DNA of 64,000 bases from Dimorphilus gyrociliatus (GCA_904063045.1 CAJFCJ010000005.1:3528165-3592164); one strand, 5' to 3'. Positions 26,001 to 38,955 are shown, numbered from the stretch's first letter. The notes: a model not told the origin generated them from the sequence alone. Translations and numbers: made by a program.

Positions 26001-29000
26001 ATACATCTTTATCATGTGTTCTTGTACACATTCTGGATCACTTGAACCCAGAATACTGAGCAATTCGTCATCAGATATGAAAAAGAATCTTGGGAATGCG
26101 TTACGCTTCGAATCTAGATAATCGTTCAATGATTTTTGACATTTTTCTAATCCAACGCTTAAATTTTGTAGATCGGATAACCGACTAGCAGCATGGCAAG
26201 CTTGTTTGATATTTGGTTGTTTATGGGTATCTGACATAATTTTTTTGAAAGTTTTATCAATTTGATCGAATTTTTTAGCTTCTTCCGGAAGTTGTGAACG
26301 AATGTCACCGCCGACAAAGATACCTTCTAAATACATCCACTTTCTTTGAACAACTAGCCAAATCTATAACAAAATCGTTAGGATATAGGATAATATTTCT
26401 ATTTAATTCATGCATATGATTCTAATACTTACGTCAATAACTTCGGATATATGAGAAAGACTCTTTTCCCAATTTTGAACTGCCATTAAAAATGGTCCAA
26501 TAAAACGGGATGCAGACATACTCTGCAAATTCATTGTATTATCATCAAGAGCTTGAACAATTTCATCGACGGCACCAATTATGAAACCGCGATCAGCAGT
26601 TCCCTTTGTATATTTTTGAACAGAAAATTTCATGTTACTCCAGATTTCTTCAACTTCCTTTACACCCTTTTCAATGCTCAATTCTTTCGTAGCAGAGGTA
26701 ACAATTTCAGCTATGGTATCGATGAAACGATGCAATTCCATAGCAAATACATTTTGTAAAGTAAATGTATCTGGATTCATTTCGAAGTCTTGTTCTGTCT
26801 TTTTCATCAATTCTTTCCAATGTCTTTCTCTAAGAGCTTCGTGTTTCAAATCGACAAACAACGGTAAAGAGTCTCTAAATTCTTTCATTTTTTCGTCCAA
26901 AGCTTTACCAATAGGCATATTTCTAACCTCTCTTGGCAGTTTTCTGAGTTGTTTCAAAAGTCCTTCAATACCATCTTGCAATAATTGAACATTCAAATTA
27001 GCCCACAAGGTTTCTGACCAGACTTCTCTTGCTTTCTGTTAAAGTAATTTAAAATTTGAAATAGGCTTATTAAGGTCTTAATTTGAAGTTCCTAATATTC
27101 TGTATACTAACCAATTGCTCCTCATAAATAGCATAAATCTGTTCATAGCCTTTCATATCTTTTTGAACTTGATACAACTGTTGATACATTGTTATTGGTA
27201 GATCAAACAGTTTTTCAGCGTTTCCGAGTTCTTGTTTATCCGATTCATACTTTTGTACTTCAACCGAATAAAGTTTCATTAACTCTAGTCCCTTATCGAG
27301 ATCTTTGCCAACTGCTCCAGGGCCATCATTGCGGAATCTTTCGGCAAACTCTTCTAATTCTAAACCAAATTTCTTGATTTGATCTTGAGTGATTTGAGTG
27401 AATTTACGCTTAACAATAATTAAGCTAGCATCAATATTCTTGGATTTCCAGACAAGATCATCGTACATATCAGGCAATTTATTGACCTTTTCAAGTTCCT
27501 CATCAGGGGCATTTAGATCATAATTTCTAAGTATTCTATAGCGTTCAGCTATATCTCGCATACTACTCTCAACATCTGTAGAAGTATCTCGAATATCGGA
27601 AATTGTTCTCAAAACGAATTTTAAATCATCTAGAGTTGCTGGACTATGATCCAAATCTTTATCCCTTTGCTATAAATAGTATAAAAATAATGTTAGTATC
27701 AAGAATATCATATTTTCTAAAGAAAGATAATTGAGATAATCATGAGAATACATTTTTTCTATCAAGTTCATCTGTATATGTAGGCCTTTTATTATTAAAT
27801 TATAGTATCGTCTGTTTTGTTTACTTGTTTGTTTGTTTTATACCGACTTACCATTCTTGCTTGATACTCTTGTAGATAAATTCCTTTCTCTTCAATGAGC
27901 TCATCTAAGCTCTAGTAATAGTGATATTTTGTGAAAGAAAGAATTGATCATAGTAAAATTAATTATTAGTATCTTTTTTGTCAAAGTTTCTCAAACGAGC
28001 AGAATAAATAAATAAACCAAAAAAAAATAGGTAACGGAAAAAGACTACGCGCCGCTTTTGCAAGATTTATATCTGAATTTTGTTTTCATTCCATTCAAGA
28101 ATAATAAACAAACTACTAAAAAATAAAAAAAGAAAGAGCATTCAAAAGTGATTTGTTGCTTTTGTTGTTGTTGTTGTTGCTGTTTTTGCCATTCAATAAA
28201 AATACTTTGTCAATTTTAAATCGTTCATTAAAAAAAAAATTGTACATGCTGGAGTATTTTTTTTATGAACGTTCAAGGAATGTTTGTTTCGTACGAATTG
28301 AAATTTTCCAATGTCATTCATTAATAATATGCAATAAGATTTAAAAGATTTTGTGTGTAAAATATGTCTAGTGAGCATATTTTATCATGCGTGTGTTCAT
28401 AAGGTTTTTACTAATATTTATAAATAAGACTTACCACTAATAGATCGTATGTACTATTTAATTTCTCTATTGCCGATTGGTGGAGTGTATCTCCGTATGC
28501 TTTTATCCACATTTCGGCATGATGTTTTATAGAATTTGATAATGGATTAAGTAATAGACAAACGCAATCGATATCTTTCTTAACCACAGCGCCGTTGAGT
28601 TCTTCGATAATTCTTCTATAATATTGAATATTTTGATCGAAATGAGCAACTTCTGGATCTTTTGCATAGAACTTTTCAACAATTTGAGTTTTATCTCCCC
28701 TCCAAATACTTCTGTAGCGACGCCATCTCTGAACAAAGTCTCTAACGGCTGTTAAAGTCGTTCTGATATTTCCTTGAATAGTTAAAATAACTTCAACGAC
28801 GTCAGGATGTTCGTTTATGTCGTTCATAAAGCTAAAGATATATGGTTCATCTTCTCCTTTAATAAACTGAGGTGGGCACTCGACACATGTTCCGTGTTGC
28901 CATCGTACGAATAATTTGGTTCTAAAAAAGATAGGTTGAAAATGATGTGAAATAGCAAGAAACAATAAGAAGGTTACCCTTCAACAATTTCTCTAGCGCA

Positions 29001-32000
29001 TTGTAAAACTTGTTTATAAACTTCGTTTCCTTGCGGATTTAATACTACGTCGGGTCCTGCAAGCATTGCCTGCATTTCAAACTTAGGACAGGGTCCTCTA
29101 ATAAGCATGTTACATCTTTTCAAATTATTTATAGTACACTGGAGAAGAGCATCGTAAATTTTCTTCTCCCAATGATTGTAATACGCTCTTAATTGTTCAG
29201 ATTTTCCTGAGTTTGTATTAGCAACAAGACCTTCCATTTTTGTTAAAAGTGGTCCAATAGCTCGATATTTTCGAGCCAGAGTTTCAAGATCTTTTGATCT
29301 TTCTTTGTCAATGTATTCAAAGTAGTCTTTGCAGGTAAGATATTGATTGTTTTCCCTAGGAGGATCTAGGCATAGATTGGTTGATTTGATAAGCTGTAGA
29401 CGTTTATTAATATCTTTAGTATTCTTGTGAATTTGATTAATAAGAGACTCGAATTTTCCAATGGCCTGAAATGATAATAAAAAATATTAAAGAAATCCTT
29501 ATTTAATTAGAACAATTGGTCTACAAATTAATTAACTTACCGTTTCGCATTTAACGATAAAATCAGCAATACCCAAAGAACTCCAATTAAGTCGTTTAGC
29601 ACCTGGCCTAATAACTCTTCTTAGTTCTTTGATATGATCAACAAGGAGATTAGATTCTGCACTGTCCAAACTAGCTAAAGCTAAATGACATCTATTTAAC
29701 ATGGCCTTTAATCCATCTTGATATTTAATATATTTCTCCTCCTGTAAAGCAATATTTCTGGCTATTTCAGGAACGGAAAAACCAATTTGTTCAATATATT
29801 TCGTTTCGGACATATTCTCCCTTAGAGTTGGATCAAAATCAACCATATACTTAATCTCCATTGGGTTTCCTAATTAAAAAAAATTAATATTCATAAGTAT
29901 TCGTAAATAATAGAAATAAATATTCATATATTTAGAATTATATGGTGAATTAAAGAAGTGGTAACATTTAAAGTGTGAAATAAATTGAAAATCATCCGTG
30001 CTGTTTTATTTTTTTTATATATAGTTAACTAGGTTAAACTGAAATAAACAAATAAATATATTAATTATATTTTCCCGCCAAAAAAAATTAAACAAAATAG
30101 AAGAATATACAGTATTATTTTGTGCTCTTATTATTATTTCTTTATTTGCTTTGTGCTTTTGTGTTCAAACATAAAGACAACAACGAAAAAGTTAACTTTT
30201 CTTTGCTATTAAAAAGTGTGGATGTGCTGTTTCTTTTTAAAAAAATATATAGTAAAAAGTGAAAAAAAAAGAGACGCTCTACTGATAGATATAAAAAATT
30301 TATCTTTTCTTTCTTTTAGTTGTTTTAACAGTGTTTTGTTTTTAGATATACCTTCAGGATCGAATAGCTTTAAACCGGGCTGATTAATTTGTAGAGAGAC
30401 ATCTTAAAAAGGTAAAAAAAAGAGAAAAATGTCTAAAAAATTATGTTCTTTTTATGGAATATTTTTGTTTAATAGTTACTTTGATACAAAAATTAACATT
30501 AAATAAGGGAAAAAAGTGAAAAGAAGTAAAATAACTTCCAATAAAGAAAAAGATATACAAGAAAGAGAATAGTTATTTATTATGGACATTGAAATTGCCA
30601 ATAGAAGGAAAAATTAACAAATTTAAGATGGCGTCCAACTAGATTCCATTTGCATTTTTAAGAGTTATTGTTTTGTATGTATGCATTTTGTTTCCGTTTC
30701 TTTTTTTGTGTAATGCTATATATATATATAAGAAACATCATAACATAGTTAACTTATAAACATATAAAAGAAAAATAATCGTATTCTGACCATCGTTTTT
30801 ACTATACACAACAATTATAAAACCTGAAATTCGTCTATTTTCTGCCCTAATTTCAGGTATTTGTGGAAACGATTCTAATAATTGAATTATAATATCAATA
30901 TAATGAAATATAAAGAAAAAAATCATGCTTATTCATTCTTCTAAATCCTTTAGCTTGGTGTTTTTTTTTTATTCTTTCGTTTGTTATTATTCTAATTACC
31001 AATAAAGTAATATGAAATCGTAACTTACTTCTATCATCTTCATCGTGCGAATCTCCAATTACTCGTTCCGACGGTTTAACTATAAGATTCTTTTTTAATA
31101 GAACTGGTATTGAAACTTCAACATTGTCACGCCAAGACTCATATAGAACATCTTCGAAGGCTTTCATTTGTTTGGCAACGTGTAGATACTTGGCTCTAGC
31201 CTAAAATAATTAATAATAACATTACTATTGTCATAGCGAACTTAATTAGAGTTAATTTTAATTCTCTGATATATCTTACAGCTTTTCCCTGATCGGAAGC
31301 AAGCATTTCTTCCATAGTCTGGAATTTTAGGACTGTTTGTTTGATACGTAGGAAGAGTGACCTTTCCCAGATAATTGTTCCACCGCATGGTGGTTGATTC
31401 TTAGAAATTGGAGGTTTCTCTTTATTAATTTTGAATAATTGGTCCATAATTTCAACTTCTTTTTCGTATTGTTTCAAAATTTCATTTAGTTTCATCATCA
31501 TTTGAGTATTAATAGCATCTCTTGATCTAATATGTTTGAACTTTTGTAGCATGTCAAAGGCTCCTTCAGCCGATCGTAGAGTTTTAAAAGATTTATCAAT
31601 AAACTTCTTAGCCTCGTTTTCAATTTGTTCAACCTCATTCTTAAATGTTTCCTTGAAAACTCGCCATTTAGTGATATTTTTGTAATCGAAACAATTGTAA
31701 GATAGCTGAAAAGTTAATTTGTTATACAAGTTTTTTTTACACATTAATCAATAACAAGCGTTTAAATACCTCAGCTATAGGCTTAACTAAGTTGTCGACC
31801 CTCTTAAGAACTTCTTCTATTTTGTTTGTATCTCCTGTAACCGCTTTCAATTCTGGACCAAATATGTTATAAAACTCTTCCAGAACTTGTGCAAATTCAG
31901 AAAGATCGGCACAAATATTTGACATATAGTCAGTTTTTTCAAAAAGCTTTTTCCTATCAAATTCCCATCTAGCGTCTCTTCCAGATTGTTCTATTCGTCC

Positions 32001-33751
32001 ACGGACTTCAAAGTAAGACTGTCTCCATAAATCTAACATTTGCTTTGCCTCTGAAGTTTTACTCTTTACACTCATTGGTGGATCGCTATAATGAATTTAA
32101 AATAGATGGTAATTAGAAGACCTAATTTGAATAAAAAGCTATTCTTACCTGAATAACGTTCGAACGTTAACGACGCGTTCTACTCTATCGGCCAATTGCC
32201 AAGCTATTCTTTCCATAAGAGGAACCATTCTAATATCTTTATTGTAATGTCTAGAAATAATCCATACCATACGTAAAGCATTCATCATTGAAGGTATAGT
32301 ATCGATAACAACGGCAAAATTGGCTCCATGAGTTACATTTTTAAAATGACGCTCTAAGGTTGATAAGAAACGGACGTTATCTTTAGCCTCCGTATAATAT
32401 TTAGTTAAATCTTGTTTAACATAATCAAATGAATTATCCAGTTGGGAATATATATCCAATATTTGTTTTACTTCTGGAATTCTAAGTTGTTCGTAGAGGG
32501 CACTGAATGCTGCATTTCTCTCCCTCCAATACTCAATTTCAGCCAAAGGACCTAAACCTACAGGTTTACGGTCTTGTTGCAATTCCATAGCCTTATTTAT
32601 TTGACTCGACCAATCTTTTCCTAATTCCTCGATTTGTTCTCGCAATTCTTTATTCTTGAGATTTTCTTCAGGGTTCGGAGACAAATTCAATTCAGGAACA
32701 TGTAATCTTACTTCACCTTCCAATTGCTGCATTGTTCTACTAATACTTGTTGCAAATTTTTGCATAGTTAATAGAAATTCATCTCTGAGAACGTTTAACT
32801 TTTGTTTTTCAGCTTCTATTTTAGCTTGAATCATTTTTTCGTATTTTTCATTGATCTTTTCAGCATCATTCAAATCTTTTGCGTCATCTTCGTCTAACTG
32901 TTCAGTCTGATCGTTTCTTGTATGTTGTAACAATTGAGAGTACAGCTATAAAGACATAACGAAAATAAGTAATTCGTATAAAAATTTCATTATAAAAGGC
33001 ATTACTTCGACAACAGCTTGATCCAACATTTCAATAACCGACGTATTGAAAAATCCATATTCAAAATACTTAGGAAGTTCGACACAAGCTTCTGCCATGG
33101 AATTAGGTAGAGGTACCATTCCACTAGAGTTTCTAACAAAATAGAATATTCGTCCCTTAATAGATTCGCTATTTGCGCCTTCGTAGCACATATGAAGGTA
33201 GGTTTTCATAAATTTGACAATTTCAATTCGCTAATAAAGAAAATTTTAGCTAGTTACAAATGTTTTTTTAAATAAAATATGTACAATAGAAAACTTACTG
33301 TCTTAATAGGTTTTGGTTCTTCTTCGTCTTCATCTCCTGGTTGTTTTTCACCTTCTTGTTCATTTTCACCGCCTTCTTTTTCACTCTTATCGCTTTCTCT
33401 ACCTTCTGGTGAGCTTTTAGAACCTTCGGGAGCTCCTATAGCTGAACCACTTTCGGCTCTGCTTCCAGTCCGGCTTCCATTGCCAGTTTTATCTTCTTGT
33501 TCGGCTTCAATATCTGGAATGGAGGGTTCGCACTCTACTTCTACTTCTTCCTCCTCTTCAACCTCTTTCTTATAAAACTTTATAGCTAACTGGTCTTCGT
33601 TTGGAGTTTCATTAAGGAATTTTGCTAGAATTCTTTCGCATTCTCCATCGTCTCTATTAATTAACTCTTCAAAAACTTCTCCGCCCTCATCTCTGATATC
33701 GAGACCTTTATAAACTCTGTCCCTTATCCATTCAAATCGTACGTCATCCAT
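17089..33751 (-). CDS. DNAH10: Axonemal dynein heavy chain, DNAH10-type inner-arm (I1/f) chain
   Basis: Eighteen exons: 33299-33751, 33006-33230, 32149-32945, 31770-32085, 31280-31705, 31029-31200, 30352-30402, 29541-29869, 28978-29465, 28435-28921, 27852-27911, 27112-27669, 26433-27035, 25038-26363, 24778-24966, 22741-24710, 21642-22665 and 17089-21588. They sum to 13974 bases, or 4657 aa, in frame. P-loops, at approximate residues: AAA1 [11 protein letters not shown] (2010), AAA2 GPTGGGKS (2290), AAA3 GDTGTSKT (2635) and AAA4 GVGGSGKQ (2985). The stalk coiled coils and microtubule-binding domain open exon 18. The tail has [39 protein letters not shown] and [12 protein letters not shown], which I recall as DNAH10-like. 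The end is [13 protein letters not shown]. The N-terminal 150 residues contain an acidic Gly/Ser/Glu region that looks lineage-specific. The role is ciliary and flagellar bending by ATP-driven sliding of doublets. An X-box lies 74 bases upstream of the start codon. Confidence 0.95.
28153..28190. repeat. TTG/TTGC microsatellite inside a dynein intron
   Basis: A short run of TTG triplets (about 28153-28190) lies in the intron between dynein exons 10 and 11. No coding use is indicated. Confidence 0.7.
30403..31028. other. Longest dynein intron (626 bases)
   Basis: This gap between exon 7 (30352-30402) and exon 6 (31029-31200) is AT-rich with homopolymer runs and a TA tract near 30719-30731. The open stretches inside have no coding character. 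No nested gene was recognised. Confidence 0.5.
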
Positions 33752-34318
33752 AATTTACAGAAAAAAATTGCTAATATCAGAGAAGCATTCTGTTATGTTT
33801 CTTGTAGCGCGGTTGTTGCTACTGGTTACCATGGGTAACTCTACCGGTTTTTTCATTCTTAACTTTTTCCATTTAAAAATTTCTCTTATTAATAATTTTA
33901 TTTGAATAATATTAAAAATAAAAAAAACGTAAAATTATGTAAAAACTTTTTACTTTTTTATAAATTAGTAAAATTATTAAATTTTAGGATTGGCGCCAAT
34001 AATTTTTTTGAGCGATAAATGGGAAGTTATTATTCTTTTTATGTTTTTTTTACTCTTTGATTGACATAAAATTCTTTCTTGAATAATTTATTGAACATCT
34101 TCAATTATTAGATAAAATAACGATGAACATTTCAAATGCCAAAAAGAAGTAGTTTTACATGTAAAAATTTTATAAAAATTGGCTGGCAGCCCGTATACTG
34201 TATATATATATATATATATATACAAGAATATACAACAAAAAAAGATCCATTATAGGCTAACAGCTATTTGCATTTGAATATAGTCAATTCATTCTAGGAA
34301 CAATCAAGTACAGTATAA
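33752..34318. other. Promoter interval of the dynein gene with a TA repeat
   Basis: Besides the X-box, this interval holds A/T-rich sequence and a (TA)n tract at about 34198-34222. No other gene was recognised. Confidence 0.5.
33825..33839. promoter_or_regulatory. RFX-type X-box upstream of the dynein gene
   Basis: The sequence GTTACCATGGGTAAC is a perfect palindromic match to the X-box consensus (two GTTACC/GGTAAC half sites with a 3-base spacer). It lies 74 bases upstream of the dynein start codon. RFX transcription factors bind such sites close to the starts of ciliary genes in worms, flies and vertebrates. Confidence 0.8.
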
Positions 34319-34891
34319 TCACTTCTTGTGATTAATACAGCAAACGCAATCGTCTCTCTGGCAATTGTAGTATTTATTAACCAATTTAGTAATATTGATC
34401 ATTAGTTCTCCTTCTTCGGATTCGGCTAGATTTAATCTATCCACTAAAATATCAATTACTTGTGTCATAACTTCTTTCTGAATTATATTCCTTTCATCTT
34501 GTATCCTTTCTAATTGTTGAAATAAATAGTCTTTGACACCTGTCGATTTAACCATGTCAAAAGGTTCGGCTGGATTTTTTGAACAAAGAGTCTTTTCAAT
34601 GCTATCGTCGTTTGATTCATGGATTTGGCTATCTAGTGTTGTTTGGTGATATAATCTCTTATAATCGGCATTTACGGCATCTCTAAATTAACAGGGGAAA
34701 AAAAACAGGTATTATATACTCAAAACAAACAAAACAGATCATACAATATTTTCTTACTCAAACTTTGAGAATTTTTCACAATTTTTTATGTTTATCTGAG
34801 AATTCGACCCGTTAAAAGTTAAATTACTATGTTTCTCATCCCCAATCGTCTCCTGGATATTTGTAAATTTGAGAATTCCATCAGTATTCAT
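34319..34891 (-). CDS. Orphan small protein, helical with a Cys-rich C-terminus
   Basis: Two exons (34758-34891 and 34319-34682) splice GA|GTAAGA to TTTAG|A for 498 bases (165 aa). The start is MNTDGILKFTNIQETIGDEK. The central part, YLFQQLERIQDERNIIQKEV, looks helical and amphipathic. The end is NCQRDDCVCCINHKK, with four cysteines in a short stretch. I do not recognise a family. It lies upstream of the dynein gene on the same strand with about 570 bases between, so it is probably transcribed separately. Confidence 0.5.
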
Positions 34892-35720
34892 CTCTTTTCT
34901 ACCGATTGATGCGTCTTCTAGGCTTTTCTAAAGCCTTATGCAATCACCTTAGTCAGAATCTTAGTCTAGAGCGTAAACCTCTTATATTCAATTATCGCTA
35001 TTGCGGAATATTTTGCTTTGAAGATATAAATAATATTTAATAGCCTTTAAAACTATGAAAATTTTGAAAGATTAGCTAAAATTTTCATTGTATGATAAAA
35101 AATGGATAATTATCAAACTGTGTAAATTTATGAATGAGTATTTATTACTCAAATTATTAAAATATAACATAAAAAAAGATATTTTATACAAAACCACTAA
35201 AATTCTATTAAAATCCTTGCAAGAGTTGTGACCAACAAAGCAAATTAAATGAATGTTATGATTAGATGTTTAAAAGAGAGAACTTGATTATATATAAACA
35301 AATATGGTCTTATTTAATTCATAGAAAAGTTGAATTTTTGAAAAAAATTCTCCTCGATCTATCTAACCAGTTTTTCGAGATGATGAGCGATCTTTAGAGA
35401 AAATCAAACGTACATGGACGGCTTTTTTTCTCTATTTTACCAGTTAAGATAGACAAAATAAAAGTAAATTAACAATTATGTAAACATTAATTATTTTGAA
35501 AATAAGGAGTATCCTATTTATGTTTTAGGCTAAAGTTTAGCAAGTACTTCGAAGTTTTTGAGAGAAAACAAAGTGGCGGCTTCTTCTGCGTAAACATCTT
35601 CGTCCTAAGCTTGAAGAATAATCAATAATGTTCAAAACCAACCTTAAGCTAAGCCTTAAATTAGTTAATTTCAGTTAGTATCAATGTTCAAAGTTTTTTT
35701 TAAGTTGTACTCTTAACTAG
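34892..35720. other. Gene-free interval
   Basis: About 830 bases separate the starts of the small orphan gene and the PREY-like gene (divergent). AT-rich; no open frame with coding character or RNA gene was recognised. An upstream exon for the PREY-like gene could lie here. Confidence 0.35.
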
Positions 35721-35750
35721 AGTAAAATTTGTACAACTTTTGTTTTACAT

Positions 35751-36195
35751 GTGCGAGTGCTAACTAAAATCATCTATTATCGTTCAGACTGCATCACAAG
35801 GTCGAGATTCTCGATACAATCAATCAGAAGATGCCAAAAATCAACAAATATAAAGTTAGAGTTTGATGAAAAACAAGTGGAATATTTAGTATGTCCACTT
35901 AGTAAAGGAAGTTTAAGGTTAATATTAATCCTAAGTAGTTAGAATTATATTTATGTATTAAATTAATTTCGTAAGCTTTCTCTTTAATGAACAAACTTTA
36001 AAACTTTCCTTTCAATATTTTAGATATGATAAAGAAAATCAAGTATTAATATCAGACGAAATAGGGGTTGCTTATCCAATTATTGATGGAATACCTAACT
36101 TGATACCTTCAGACGCGAAGAGATTACTTACATATCAACATGAAGAAACAGTGAAAACCTTAGAAAGTAATAAAGAGAAGAGTATATTTTCATGA
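35751..36195 (+). CDS. PYURF: PREY/PYURF-like Trm112-domain protein (start unresolved)
   Basis: Two exons (to 35917, then 36024-36195) join AAG|GTTAAT...TTTAG|ATA. The product has an Arg-rich N-terminus resembling a mitochondrial presequence. The Trm112-like domain has VEYLVCPLSKGSLR, and after the intron YDKENQVLISDEIGVAYPII and DGIPNLIP. The final GIAYPIIDGIPNMIP-like block is diagnostic of PREY. PREY is a mitochondrial chaperone for SAM methyltransferases of complex I and coenzyme Q assembly (family knowledge). Read from 35751 it is 112 aa, close to the usual length, but the first codon there is GTG. The only nearby ATG (35749) is out of frame and stops after four codons, and the frame is closed upstream at 35718. 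A non-AUG start, an unseen first exon or a 2-base indel would explain this. Confidence 0.75.
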
Positions 36196-36500
36196 TAAAG
36201 ATATGGAAATATAGTTATATAATTATAAATAATTTGCTCTATGGAAATGTTATACGGTTATTGACCTTCGGAGTAAGGACGTCGAAAGATCATTTTTTCA
36301 GATGCTATATATAGAGAAAAAATATATTTAATATGTTCTGTATATTTAAAATTTCACGTAAGTAAATCGGTATAATATAAACATTCTATTGAATTACAGA
36401 ACTTTGTCTTTTACTACGATGTACATCTTAGTAGTTAGTTGTTCTTGTACTTCCTAGCTTTCAATTAAAACCTGAGCAAATTGATTTAATTACATTGAAA

Positions 36501-37555
36501 TTACCAATATTTCTGTTTAAGCATTACGTCCATAAATTCTAGAAAAGAATAATAGATTAATAATTATTATATAGTATGTATATATATGTAATATATTAAA
36601 AAAAGTGACCATTGTAATTAACCATTCCGTCTCCGTCTGTATCAGCCATTTCGATCATTTCTTTAATTTCATTTTCACTTAAGTGTTCACCCAACTTGGA
36701 CATTATTGAAGATATTTCGTCGGCAGAAATGAATCCATTACCGTCCTTATCGAAAGCCTTTCAATAGACTTTATTTTTATTTTACGAGTCGTAATAACAT
36801 AATTATTATAAAGAAAGAAATTACTTTAAACGCTTCCCTGATTTCCTCTTCGCTAGTTCCATTTGAACTTGCCGAAAAGTTAGCCAACATTTCAATAAAT
36901 TGAACAAAATCAATGTTACCATCGCCGTGTTTTATATTCCCATTAGTCATTTCATCTATATCTCGGTCAGTAGGATTTTGACCTAAAGATCTCATAACTG
37001 TTTTTAACTCTTCGACTGTTACGCAACCATCCCCGTCCTTATCAAACATATCAAATGCAACCTTTAGCTCGGCAATTTGTTCCTCGGATAAGAACTGGGT
37101 CTGTTTAAAAAAGGTAAAATAAATAATTTAGGCTAATAAAAGAAGAAAATTTGATAAAAATTTGTTAAGGAACCGATGATATCCATAGTTTGTTTATTCA
37201 GTAAAGATATCTTTAACAAGGATACATTACCATATTTCTTTAAAGTATATGCAGTAAACTAACAATTGACAAATAGTTAATTGATTTCCCAGTTATAAAT
37301 GAGTTGCTTTATAAAGATCCTAATCCTTTGAACAATTCATGTAGCTAGCTATTCCCAACTGGGATTTTAAAGCTCTAAAACTGGTTTATAGTTAAAAGGA
37401 ATATAACTAGATAAAAGACAATAAAAAAATGAGAGAGTTTTACACTTTAATAGTGTTAAAACAAAAGAAAACAAGTGTTTTTTTTTTACAATCCTAACCA
37501 CTTGTTGAACAATATCCTCTTCCCTTTTCTCTTCCTCTTTACCAATCAATCTCAT
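36501..37555 (-). CDS. Calmodulin-like EF-hand protein
   Basis: Four exons: 37499-37555, 36825-37100, 36610-36757 and 36501-36538. They sum to 519 bases (172 aa). The core [20 protein letters not shown] followed by GDG matches calmodulin and troponin C. The four EF loops are [12 protein letters not shown] (canonical), a degenerate second loop around [12 protein letters not shown] that lacks ligands at positions 1, 3 and 12, [12 protein letters not shown] (canonical) and [12 protein letters not shown] (canonical once the last exon is spliced in). The central linker is longer than calmodulin's and contains [18 protein letters not shown]. It likely binds three Ca2+. The first exon ([14 protein letters not shown]) is the least certain part. 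The donor of intron 3 is GTCACT, which is unusual, but the joined sequence VNYNEFMDVML fits the family well. Confidence 0.82.
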
Positions 37556-38955
37556 TTTTTTTTATAAATTCATTCTAAAAGCTATCTTAATAAAGGCACT
37601 TGTCGTTCGTTATTGTTTTTCATAAATCTTATTAATATAGCATTGCGCTACTCCCAGCTTTATAATATATTTAAGTAGGTGATTTTTCTTTTTTAGTTAA
37701 ATTACCAATCACTAGATGATTCTATATTGTTTACACGCCATCTACCGTTAATTAAATGATTAAAGAGATAAAAAAAAGTAAAGCTATGTATGTATGCAAA
37801 TAAATAGTATAATAAAAAATATTCAAAAAGGCAGTTGTACAACAGACTAATGGAACATTGATAAAGGAGATTAACTATTATCTGTAAAATCTACAGAAAA
37901 AAAATATAATTTAGGCCTATAACCGAACTATAGTAAACAGAAAAAAGAAAATAATTTACAATTATTTTAGGCCGCCCTTTTCAATTTGATAGTTGTACTC
38001 GATAAATTGATATAATTCCTTTTTACATTATTAATAGTTTTTTATACCTTTGTCTATTTAATAAAGAAGAATATAATTTATTGGAAAAGAAAAAAAAAGA
38101 GGCAATTGTTGTTTCTTTATCTAAAATATTATATAATTGATAAAGATTGAAAAAATATTCCAAAGTATTATTTTTCCACTTCCGGTTTGAATTTTTTCTT
38201 TTTTTTTTTTTTTTATTTTACTTGAATAGAGAAATATAAACAACAGAAATATTTTTTAGTTTACTTTTAGTTGTTTTATTGATTTTTTTTTTAAAAAAAA
38301 AGAAAAAGAAAAGAAATAAGGACGCCCTAATCTTTCCTGAAGATTAATTTTTTTCTTTTATAGCTCCGGAACAACTATAAAACAAAACTGAACAAAGTTT
38401 ATTAATAATCTAACAAAACAGGTATAGATTTAATTAAAGCCTAAATTATATGTTAAAAGAATCTTTGCTCGTCTTCTTTCTTTCTTTAGAAAGCTCTAAT
38501 TAGACTATTTTAATACAATTGAATTGCAAGAAAAATGAGATAAATATAACCGAAATATATGGGTGAAGTTTATGATCAATGCCTATTCTTAACTACTGAA
38601 TGGCAATCAATGCTCTAAGATAATCATACAACTCTTTGTCACCGTTTTGTCGATACAGTTGCTAAGAGCATTCAACACTCCCACGTGACTTTATTCACGT
38701 AAACTGTTGCTCTCAGATACCAGTCTCTTAATTGGAAGAAAAGAGAAGGAGTGGGCGGAGGAAAAATAGCCCGTTCATATAAAGGATTCAAACGGCCAGT
38801 CTGAAGTCCGCTCTTGTCAAGTCTGTTTTGGTTATTGAATTTATTCGTAAGAGTTGGAATTTATTTCTTTTCATTACACCTATCAATTAACTTTGGAATA
38901 AGAAGAGACTATTATTATATTTTTTTCATTATCATTGTTACAATTCAATTCAAAA
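37556..38955. promoter_or_regulatory. 1.4-kb intergenic region with a TATA promoter for the CXorf65-like gene
   Basis: The left part is AT-rich with long T and A runs (38197-38217, 38281-38305). The right part is less AT-rich. It has CCACGTGAC (E-box, about 38683-38691), a GC-box-like GTGGGCGGAG (about 38751-38760) and a TATA box CATATAAAG (about 38777-38785). A start site about 30 bases further on, near 38810, would give a 5' UTR of about 145 bases. These are motif matches only. Confidence 0.4.
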
